A DNA stretch of 12,508 nucleotides from CAZKTS01 sp964555735 (GTDB lineage: Bacteria; Actinomycetota; Acidimicrobiia; IMCC26256; PALSA-555). A program made the position numbers and the translations under genes. Under the pieces are notes generated by a model. It made no database searches. It was not told the DNA's origin and saw nothing but the letters and a program-made list of their open reading frames with translations. The stretch lies in assembly GCA_964555735.1 (NCBI GenBank), contig CAZKTS010000162.1, positions 1-12,508 on the forward strand, written 5' to 3'. Positions within the stretch are counted from its first letter, which is position 1. The number at the start of each line of letters is the position of its first letter. Shown in pieces: positions 7,942 to 12,508 of the stretch.

Positions 7942-7954
7942 CGTCACCCTGACG
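7942..7954. promoter_or_regulatory. Small inverted repeat CGTCA-CCC-TGACG in the gap upstream of the GGDEF-EAL gene
   Basis: In the 110-base gap between the hydrolase stop (7983) and the GGDEF-EAL start (7872) there is a perfect 5-base inverted repeat with a 3-base spacer, about 70-82 bases upstream of the ATG. Its size fits a dimeric regulator half-site pair, or a small hairpin at the end of the upstream operon. I see no convincing -35/-10 pair here. The site could be chance. Confidence 0.2.
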
Positions 7955-7982
7955 TTGGCCCAGCGTTGGGTTGGGCGTGGCC

Positions 7983-8756
7983 TCAGCCCGCGGTGTGCTC
8001 CTCCAGGAACGCGAGTGCCCGAGCCCAGGACTGCGACGCGAGCTCGTGGCCGTCGGCGCCGGGCTCCCAGGCGGCCTGGAGGAAGCCGTGCCCGAGGTCC
8101 GGGAGGACGTTCGCGTCGATGGCCACGTCGCGATCGCGCAGCTTCGCCTGGAAGGACTCGACGTTCGGGATCCCGACGAGCTCATCCTGCGATCCCCAGA
8201 ACCCGAGGATCGGCCCGGAGATCGCGTCCACCTGGTCGAGCGGCGACGGTGCCTTCAGCTCGCTCGGCGGTCCGGGCGAACCGGCGGGGAAGCCGTAGTA
8301 GCAGACGGTCGCAAGGTCGTCGCGAGTGGCCGCAAGGTCGAGCGCGAAGGTGCCGCCGAGACAGAATCCCAGGACGCCGGCCCGCGCGCCCGGCGCCCGA
8401 CTGCGCTGCCAGTCGAGGACCTGCGCGAGGTCGGCGACGGCGCGGTTCTCGTCGAGCCGGCCCTTACGACCGAGGGCGTCGTCGTAGGTCGGCCCGTCGG
8501 GGAGCGGACCGATCCGGTGGAAGTACTCGGGCACCACCGCCTCGAAGCCTTGCTCGGCCAGCAGTCCCGCAAGGTGCTCGTAGAACGGCGTGCGCGCGCC
8601 CCAGATGTCGCCGATCACGAGCACCGACGCGCGTGCCGTCCCGCTCGTGGGGTAGGCCAGAAACGCGTCGATGGCGAGGCCGTCGTCGAGATCGATGGTG
8701 ACCTCGCCGCGCTCGGCGGCCGGCGTGCGCGCTTCGGGCGCATCGGGGTGACACAT
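7983..8756 (-). CDS. Dienelactone hydrolase family protein
   Basis: This 257-residue alpha/beta hydrolase belongs to the dienelactone hydrolase family, whose founding members open the lactone ring formed in chlorocatechol and related aromatic pathways in the cytoplasm. The nucleophile motif GFCLGG places Cys132 as the catalytic residue; Asp191 (GSQDEL) and His223 (DLGHGF) complete the Cys-Asp-His triad. The length matches the family. The ATG at 8756 is preceded by GAGGAG about 9 bases upstream, and the gap to the preceding gene is only 18 bases, so it is the third gene of the dioxygenase operon. Whether it acts on a true dienelactone, another lactone or an ester is not determinable. A classical meta-cleavage hydrolase would use Ser and a different subfamily, so this enzyme is not the obvious partner for the extradiol dioxygenase. 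Confidence 0.9.
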   Translation of the reverse strand: MCHPDAPEARTPAAERGEVTIDLDDGLAIDAFLAYPTSGTARASVLVIGDIWGARTPFYEHLAGLLAEQGFEAVVPEYFHRIGPLPDGPTYDDALGRKGRLDENRAVADLAQVLDWQRSRAPGARAGVLGFCLGGTFALDLAATRDDLATVCYYGFPAGSPGPPSELKAPSPLDQVDAISGPILGFWGSQDELVGIPNVESFQAKLRDRDVAIDANVLPDLGHGFLQAAWEPGADGHELASQSWARALAFLEEHTAG

Positions 8757-8765
8757 GCGTGGTTG

Positions 8766-8771
8766 CTCCTC
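8766..8771 (-). promoter_or_regulatory. Ribosome binding site of the dienelactone hydrolase gene
   Basis: GAGGAG on the - strand lies 9 bases before the ATG at 8756, inside the 18-base gap after the monooxygenase stop. It supports this start. The stretch GAGGAGCAACC is repeated before the small gene at 11340. Confidence 0.65.
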
Positions 8772-8774
8772 GAC

Positions 8775-10004
8775 TCAGACGAGCGGGGTGACGCCCTCGT
8801 GGATGCCGAGCAGGGCCCGGCCGTAGACCTCGGCGCTGATCTCGGGGTGGACGACCGCGTGGCGGCTGGCCACCTCCGAGTCGCGCCACCAGCGCTGGAG
8901 GGGGCTGGCGTCGGCGAAGGAGGCCGCGCCGTGCGCAGAGCACAGGATGCGGATCGCCTCACGCGCGCATTCCGCCGTGTAACCCGTGTCCATGCGCACT
9001 CGGGCACGTTCGGTGTAGTCGAGCCGGCGTCCCTCGCGCGCCGCATCGTCGATGTCGGCGGCGGCGCGGTACGCGTGCAGATGCGCGGAGTCGACCAAGT
9101 TGGCGGCCTTGGCAACGGCCAGCTGGAACGTCGGCGCGACGGTCTGGTTCTCGTAGAACGTGTAGGTGATCGTGCGCTTGGGCGCCTTCTCGAGCACGAA
9201 GTCGAGCGCAGCCTGGCAGAGACCGAGCTGCGCGCCCACGAGGATGAGCGCGGCGACGGGCACGAACGCCGACCGGTAGAGCGCTTCGTCGTCGAACGGC
9301 GTTCGGTAGTCGCCGCCCACGAGGCCCGGTACCGAGATGATCCGGTGCTCGGGCACGAAGACGCCGTCGGCGACGATCGTGTTGCTGCCCGTGCCCTTCA
9401 TCCCGCTGACGAACCAAGTGTCCTCGATGGTGACGTCCGACTTGGGGAGGAACGCGATCGCCTGGTCGACCATCTCGCCCTGCTCGTCGGTCACGGGCAT
9501 GCCGAGCAGGCACCAGTCCGCGTGGAAGATGCCGCTGGCGTAGCCCCAGCGTCCGGTCAGCTCCCAGCCGCCGTCGACTTTGCGGGTCGTCGACGACGGG
9601 TCGAACACGCCGGCGATGCGGGTGTCGGGGTCGTCGCCCCAGATGTCGGTCTGGCACTCCTCGGTGGTCAGGCTCGCGATCCACGCGCAGACGTTCTGGA
9701 GGGCGGTCACCCAGGCCGTGGAGCCACAGCCCTTGGCCAACTCGCGCGACACCTCGAGCTTGGTGCGGATGTCGGTCTCCAGGCCGCCGAACCGACGCGG
9801 CACCATGATGCGGAACAGGCCCGCGTCGCGGATCGCGGTGATGTTCTCCTCGACGACTCGGCGATCGTTCTCGGTCTGTGCCGCGTTCGCCGCCAGCTGC
9901 GGCACGAGGGCGGCGGCGCGCGCCACCAGCGCAGCGCGCAGGGCGGTCGCGTCGAGACCCTCGAGACCGGCAGTGGGGCTGGGTGCGTCGGCGGTGGTGG
10001 TCAT
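8775..10004 (-). CDS. Flavin-dependent monooxygenase of the acyl-CoA dehydrogenase fold (HsaA/HpaB-like, two-component)
   Basis: This 409-residue protein has the acyl-CoA dehydrogenase fold but the features of group D two-component hydroxylases such as HsaA, which hydroxylates the phenolic steroid intermediate 3-HSA to a catechol using reduced flavin from a partner reductase. Visible landmarks shared with HsaA from memory are FGGL (72-75), GCGSTAWV (92-99), WGDDPDTRI (122-130), GTGSNT (204-209) with the following VFVPEHR, and PLQRWWRD (368-375) near the C-terminus. It lacks the EGGTSE-type end of true dehydrogenases. The ATG at 10004 has GGAGG 6 bases upstream; the longer open frame reads into the dioxygenase gene. 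It sits 23 bases downstream of an extradiol dioxygenase, matching a hydroxylate-then-cleave order. No reductase gene is in the window. The substrate is uncertain; a plain acyl-CoA dehydrogenase is less likely. Confidence 0.88.
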   Translation of the reverse strand: MTTTADAPSPTAGLEGLDATALRAALVARAAALVPQLAANAAQTENDRRVVEENITAIRDAGLFRIMVPRRFGGLETDIRTKLEVSRELAKGCGSTAWVTALQNVCAWIASLTTEECQTDIWGDDPDTRIAGVFDPSSTTRKVDGGWELTGRWGYASGIFHADWCLLGMPVTDEQGEMVDQAIAFLPKSDVTIEDTWFVSGMKGTGSNTIVADGVFVPEHRIISVPGLVGGDYRTPFDDEALYRSAFVPVAALILVGAQLGLCQAALDFVLEKAPKRTITYTFYENQTVAPTFQLAVAKAANLVDSAHLHAYRAAADIDDAAREGRRLDYTERARVRMDTGYTAECAREAIRILCSAHGAASFADASPLQRWWRDSEVASRHAVVHPEISAEVYGRALLGIHEGVTPLV

Positions 10005-10010
10005 GAGCGG

Positions 10011-10015
10011 CCTCC
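10011..10015 (-). promoter_or_regulatory. Ribosome binding site of the monooxygenase gene
   Basis: GGAGG on the - strand lies 6 bases before the ATG at 10004. This fixes the start well inside a longer open frame that runs upstream into the dioxygenase gene. Confidence 0.75.
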
Positions 10016-10027
10016 GATTCGCGGTCG

Positions 10028-10960
10028 TCAGGCCTCGGCGCCGCTCGCGGCGTACGCCGCCGAGAGCTCGTCGAGGTCGAGTGGTTCGAGGAAGTGCGGC
10101 GGCACCGCCGGGCCCCACGCGTAGAGCGCCTTGTCGGGCTCCCACGTCTCGGCGATCCATGCGGCGTCCTCGGCGATCTGGTCGAGGTCGGCGAAGTACT
10201 CGGCGTAGTTGCCGGCCGGGTCGCGCAGATACCAGAAGTAGTTGGATCCGAGGAAGTGGCGACCCAGGCCCCACACGTCGCACGTCGGGTCGTTGGCGAG
10301 CAGGCGGTGCGCGCCGTGGCCGATCTGGTCGACGTCGTCCACCTGCCACGACGAGTGGTGCAGGAACGGCACCGGCGATGCCACCAGCCCGATGTTGTGG
10401 TGATCGGTCGAGCAGCGGAGGAACTCGATGACTCCCGGGACGCTGTCGGTGAGCTGGAACCCGAGCACGTCCTGGAGGAACCGGCTGGATGCCTCGAGGT
10501 CGGACGTCGCGTACAGCACATGGCCGAGTCGCCGCGGGTTGACGGCCTCGGGGGCGAAGATCGCCGTCGCCCGTTCCGAGCCGCGCGTCACACCGCCCGG
10601 GTGGTTGGGCACCTGCAGCGTCGGCGCGACCTGCTCGACGCGAGGTCGAGTCGTGACGCGCACCCGGAAGCCGAGGACCGGTTCGGCGACGATGATGTCG
10701 CCGGTCTCGTCAGCGACCTCGACCTGATGCACCGCCGCCGAGCTGCGGATGCGCGCGAGGTCGTCCGCGTCGTCGGCGGCAACGGCGACCTCCACCAGCC
10801 CGCGCACCGGCCGGTGGACGAGCTGGAGCTGCTCACCGCCGTCGGTCGTCGAGAACCGACCCGGCGCACGCTCGATCAGGCCGAAGTCCCGGTAGAAGAC
10901 ACGGCTGGCATCGACATCGGGCACGCCGACGACGGCATGGGCGAGACCGTGCAACGCCAT
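10028..10960 (-). CDS. Type I extradiol ring-cleavage dioxygenase (VOC superfamily, BphC/HsaC-like)
   Basis: This 310-residue two-domain VOC protein should cleave a catecholic ring next to its hydroxyl groups with Fe(II) and O2. The C-terminal domain has what look like all the conserved residues. Metal ligands are His147 (RRLGHVLY), His202 (FLHHSS) and Glu254 (NYAEY). Second-shell residues are His187 (TDHHN), His235 (GLGRH) and Tyr244 (FWYLRDP). The spacings H187-H202 (15), H235-Y244 (9) and Y244-E254 (10) match those remembered for biphenyl-diol dioxygenase BphC. The N-terminal domain (about 1-130) is the degenerate, non-catalytic module. The ATG at 10960 follows an AGGGGGGAACC ribosome site. 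It is first in an operon with the HsaA-like monooxygenase and a dienelactone-hydrolase-like protein, and a putative operator lies upstream. The exact catechol is unknown. Confidence 0.88.
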   Translation of the reverse strand: MALHGLAHAVVGVPDVDASRVFYRDFGLIERAPGRFSTTDGGEQLQLVHRPVRGLVEVAVAADDADDLARIRSSAAVHQVEVADETGDIIVAEPVLGFRVRVTTRPRVEQVAPTLQVPNHPGGVTRGSERATAIFAPEAVNPRRLGHVLYATSDLEASSRFLQDVLGFQLTDSVPGVIEFLRCSTDHHNIGLVASPVPFLHHSSWQVDDVDQIGHGAHRLLANDPTCDVWGLGRHFLGSNYFWYLRDPAGNYAEYFADLDQIAEDAAWIAETWEPDKALYAWGPAVPPHFLEPLDLDELSAAYAASGAEA

Positions 10961-10994
10961 GGTTCCCCCCTGATTGCTGATTCGCCGTCACAGT

Positions 10995-11028
10995 TGTCCC
11001 ATATCTCAGGACATCCGTCTTGGATGTC
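10995..11028. promoter_or_regulatory. Two nested inverted repeats (candidate operator) overlapping the promoter
   Basis: The repeat GACATCC (11010-11016) / GGATGTC (11022-11028) is a perfect 7-base inverted repeat with a 5-base spacer, covering the end of the -35 and the promoter spacer. A second inverted repeat, TGTCC (10995-10999) / GGACA (11009-11013), has a 9-base spacer, spans the -10 region and shares the middle half-site. The arrangement suits a dimeric repressor of TetR or GntR type binding one or two adjacent sites. No regulator gene is in the window and I do not recognise a known consensus. Confidence 0.5.
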
Positions 11029-11030
11029 AA
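11000..11030 (-). promoter_or_regulatory. Putative promoter of the dioxygenase-monooxygenase-hydrolase operon
   Basis: On the - strand a perfect -35 hexamer TTGACA (11030-11025) is followed 18 bases later by AGATAT (11006-11001), with GATATG as an alternative -10 preceded by TG. The -35 is strong and the -10 weak. The site lies 41-70 bases before the dioxygenase ATG, in the only sizeable gap between that gene and the small gene upstream. Confidence 0.45.
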
Positions 11031-11047
11031 GATACCGAACGGTCCCA

Positions 11048-11063
11048 CGCCCGTCAACGGGCG
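11048..11063 (-). terminator. GC hairpin after the small gene
   Basis: The arms CGCCCG (11048-11053) and CGGGCG (11058-11063) form a perfect 6-base stem with a 4-base loop, immediately after the stop codon of the small gene on the - strand. There is no U tract. It may stop or attenuate transcription from the transporter genes before the dioxygenase promoter, as T-tract-free hairpins are often proposed to do in actinobacteria. Confidence 0.4.
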
Positions 11064-11064
11064 C

Positions 11065-11340
11065 TCAGCCCCCGCCTTCGACCAAGCCCTGGAGCGCGTC
11101 GTGGGAGATGTTCAGCTGGACCTCGTGCACCTCGTCGTGCGGGAAGCCGAGTCGCTCGAACTCCTTGACGACCTGCTCGGCACTGTCGGCCTCGTAGACG
11201 GTGACGATGAAGCCCTCGAACACGTTGGCGTAGACGTTGACCATGCTGGCGTGCTTGCCGGCGAGGACGTCAGGGGCGTTCTGCATGAACTCCTCCTGCG
11301 ACAGGCCGGGCGCGCGGTGGATGGTGACGAACTGGGGCAT
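11065..11340 (-). CDS. Small alpha/beta ferredoxin-like protein (DUF4242-like), function unknown
   Basis: This is a 91-residue soluble protein beginning MPQFVTIHRAPGLSQEEF. The pattern of strand (PQFVTIHR), helix (LSQEEFMQNAPDVLAGK), strand (VNVYANVFEGFIVTVYEA), helix (SAEQVVKEFERLG) and a final strand near VHEVQL suggests a dimeric ferredoxin-like fold. The DxxAEQVV-x-GFPHDEVHEV ending recalls DUF4242 proteins, some of which bind nickel; this is a resemblance, not an identification. The ATG at 11340 is chosen because GAGGAG lies 6 bases upstream; a start at 11403 would overlap LivF and add an unstructured tail. It follows LivF by 43 bases and is probably cotranscribed with the transporter. 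His8, His50 and His77 are possible metal ligands. Confidence 0.7.
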   Translation of the reverse strand: MPQFVTIHRAPGLSQEEFMQNAPDVLAGKHASMVNVYANVFEGFIVTVYEADSAEQVVKEFERLGFPHDEVHEVQLNISHDALQGLVEGGG

Positions 11341-11346
11341 CGGTTG

Positions 11347-11352
11347 CTCCTC
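11347..11352 (-). promoter_or_regulatory. Ribosome binding site that decides the start of the small gene
   Basis: GAGGAG on the - strand lies 6 bases before the ATG at 11340, which favours the 91-residue product over the 112-residue form starting at 11403. Confidence 0.7.
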
Positions 11353-11383
11353 TGGTGCGGGGTGGACGTTGGTGTCGGGCTGC

Positions 11384-12115
11384 TCAGGTGCCGACGGCAT
11401 CACCCTCCAGTGCAGCCTCCCCGAGGTAGCTCACCTCGAGGAGGTCGCGGCGGGTCTGCAGGTCGGCGGCCGAGCCCTCGAGGACGAGCTCACCGTGGCT
11501 CAACACGTAGCCCCGGTCGGCGATGGTGAGCGCGAGGTGGACGTGCTGCTCCACCAGCAAGATCGCGGTGCCGGTGCGCTCGACCACCTCGCGCAGCAGC
11601 GTGAGCAGCCGCTGCACGATCAACGGCGCGAGGCCGAGGCTCATCTCGTCGACGACCAGCAGCCGCGGCTCCGCTGCGAGCCCACGCGCGATCGCGAGCA
11701 TCTGCTGTTGGCCACCCGAGAGCAGGCCGGCCTTGCGCCCGCTGAGCTCCACGAGCTCGGGGAAGAACTCGAGCACGCGCCGCGCGGGTGCTCGGCGCCC
11801 GCGGCTGCCGACGCGCAGGTTCTCCGCGACGGTGAGGTCGAAGAAGAGGGCACGGTCCTCGGGCACCAGCGACACGCCGCGTCGCGCCGCCTCGCTCGCG
11901 TGGCGGCCCGAGAGGCGCTCGCCGGCAACTCGCACCACACCGCCGAGCGTCGGCAGGAACCCGCATCCCGTCATGAGCGTGGTCGTCTTCCCCGCACCGT
12001 TCGGGCCGAGCAGGGTCACGATCTCGCCCTCGTCGACGTGCAGGTCGAGGTCGCGCACCACCGCGAGGCTGCCGTACCCGGCCGTCACGCCTTCGAGCGC
12101 CAGGAGCTCGCTCAC
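11384..12115 (-). CDS. livF: Branched-chain amino acid-type (LIV) ABC transporter ATP-binding protein LivF
   Basis: This 243-residue ATPase powers a LIV/HAAT-family importer together with LivG, two permeases (LivH, LivM) and a periplasmic-type binding protein. It has Walker A GPNGAGKT (37-44), the LivF-type VPEDRALF (84-91) at the Q-loop region with Glu instead of Gln, an intact signature LSGGQQQ (132-138), Walker B LLVVDE (152-157) followed by MSLGLAP where Pro is usual after the Glu, and His191 (VEQHV) as the switch. Length and C-terminus (YLG near the end) fit LivF. The GTG start at 12115 overlaps the LivG stop by 4 bases. In catabolic actinobacteria such importers also carry aromatic or other acids, so the substrate is open. 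Confidence 0.92.
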   Translation of the reverse strand: MSELLALEGVTAGYGSLAVVRDLDLHVDEGEIVTLLGPNGAGKTTTLMTGCGFLPTLGGVVRVAGERLSGRHASEAARRGVSLVPEDRALFFDLTVAENLRVGSRGRRAPARRVLEFFPELVELSGRKAGLLSGGQQQMLAIARGLAAEPRLLVVDEMSLGLAPLIVQRLLTLLREVVERTGTAILLVEQHVHLALTIADRGYVLSHGELVLEGSAADLQTRRDLLEVSYLGEAALEGDAVGT

Positions 12116-12508
12116 GCCCGGGTGCTCCCCATCGTGCCGGCAAGGTTCTCCGGTGGCTCTTCGCCGAGGTACGAGCGCAGGACCTCCGGATCGCGGCGTA
12201 CCTGGGCCGGCGTGCCGCGCGCGATGAGGCGGCCGGTGTCGATGACGTACACGTAGTCGCAGAGCCCGAGGACGAGGCTCATGTCGTGATCGACGAGCAG
12301 GATGGCCGGCCCGTCGGCAGCGACGGCGCGGAGCTGTGCGGCGAGCGCCGCGGCGCCACTCGCATCGAGTCCGGCGGCCGGCTCGTCGAGCAGGAGCAGC
12401 TTCGGGCTGCCCGCAAGGGCACGGGCGAGCGCAAGGCTGCGTCGGTCGGCTTGCGACAGCACGCTCGGTACCTCGGCCGCGACGGGCCGGAGTCCCTGCC
12501 GCGCGAGC
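12112..12508 (-). CDS. livG: LIV-type ABC transporter ATP-binding protein LivG, C-terminal part (5' end outside window)
   Basis: About 131 C-terminal residues of a LivG-like ATPase, with the frame open to the window edge; Walker A lies outside. Visible are Walker B LLLLDEPAAGLDASG, the H-loop in LLVDHDMSLVLGLCD and the LivG-like tail VYVIDTGRLIARGTP followed by RSYLGE. The signature region reads LSQADRRSLALARAL where LivG proteins usually have LSYGDQRRLEIARAL, so the conserved Gly and Gln are replaced. Whether a permease domain is fused upstream, as in some actinobacterial LivM-LivG proteins, cannot be seen. The stop codon overlaps the LivF start, so the two are translationally coupled. Confidence 0.88.
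   Translation of the reverse strand, partial: LARQGLRPVAAEVPSVLSQADRRSLALARALAGSPKLLLLDEPAAGLDASGAAALAAQLRAVAADGPAILLVDHDMSLVLGLCDYVYVIDTGRLIARGTPAQVRRDPEVLRSYLGEEPPENLAGTMGSTRA

Noticed and set aside
5488..8298. 936-codon open frame on the + strand opposite the GGDEF-EAL gene
   Set aside because: It is antisense to a protein with clear PAS, GGDEF and EAL domains, its translation is Arg/Asp/His-rich with no recognisable domain, and such long shadows are expected where third positions are almost all G/C.
7971..10124. 717-codon open frame on the + strand across the hydrolase and monooxygenase genes
   Set aside because: Low-complexity translation with no motif, spanning two well-supported genes and their ribosome sites on the opposite strand.
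10028..10960. Naming the dioxygenase hsaC or bphC and the monooxygenase hsaA
   Set aside because: Motifs support the enzyme classes but the other genes of the steroid or biphenyl clusters (reductase, meta-cleavage hydrolase) are absent, so the pathway is not established.
11341..11403. N-terminal extension of the small gene to an ATG at 11403
   Set aside because: It would overlap LivF and add a Pro/Glu-rich tail, whereas the ATG at 11340 has a well-spaced GAGGAG and starts the first beta strand.

Overview
The window reads as chromosomal DNA of a high-GC actinobacterium. Third codon positions are strongly G/C, GTG starts are common, genes are joined by 4-base GTGA overlaps, and the gene families (crotonases, acyl-CoA dehydrogenases, branched-chain-amino-acid-type ABC transporters, an HsaA-like monooxygenase) are typical of soil Actinomycetota that degrade lipids, steroids or aromatics. 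Assignment to a class such as Acidimicrobiia or Actinomycetes is inference only. There are no rRNA, tRNA, CRISPR, transposase or phage genes.

Region 1 (1-5160, + strand) is one tightly packed operon: the 3' end of an acyl-CoA dehydrogenase, two tandem crotonase-fold (enoyl-CoA hydratase/isomerase-like) paralogues, an acyl-CoA synthetase and a cytoplasmic-looking formylglycine sulfatase. Every junction is a 4-base overlap or a 1-base gap. The set looks like a catabolic module that activates an acid to its CoA thioester, oxidises and processes it, and removes a sulfate ester. Two oddities stand out. Both crotonases lack the usual catalytic glutamates. The synthetase coding region carries a 41-base near-perfect palindrome in frame.

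Region 2 (5191-7872, - strand) converges on the first operon. It encodes an 893-residue membrane-PAS-GGDEF-EAL protein for cyclic-di-GMP turnover, with both catalytic motifs and the inhibitory RxxD site intact.

Region 3 (7983-10960, - strand) is a three-gene catabolic operon. It encodes a type I extradiol ring-cleavage dioxygenase with the full set of active-site residues, an HsaA-type flavin-dependent monooxygenase and a dienelactone-hydrolase-family protein. A plausible promoter overlaps two nested inverted repeats just upstream (10995-11030), suggesting repressor control. Logically, the monooxygenase would make a catechol and the dioxygenase would cleave it.

Region 4 (11065-12508, - strand) holds the ATPases LivG (5' end outside the window, unusual signature motif) and LivF of a LIV-type importer, then a 91-residue ferredoxin-like small protein followed by a hairpin. 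The importer could bring in the substrate of either catabolic module, but nothing in the sequence fixes the substrate.
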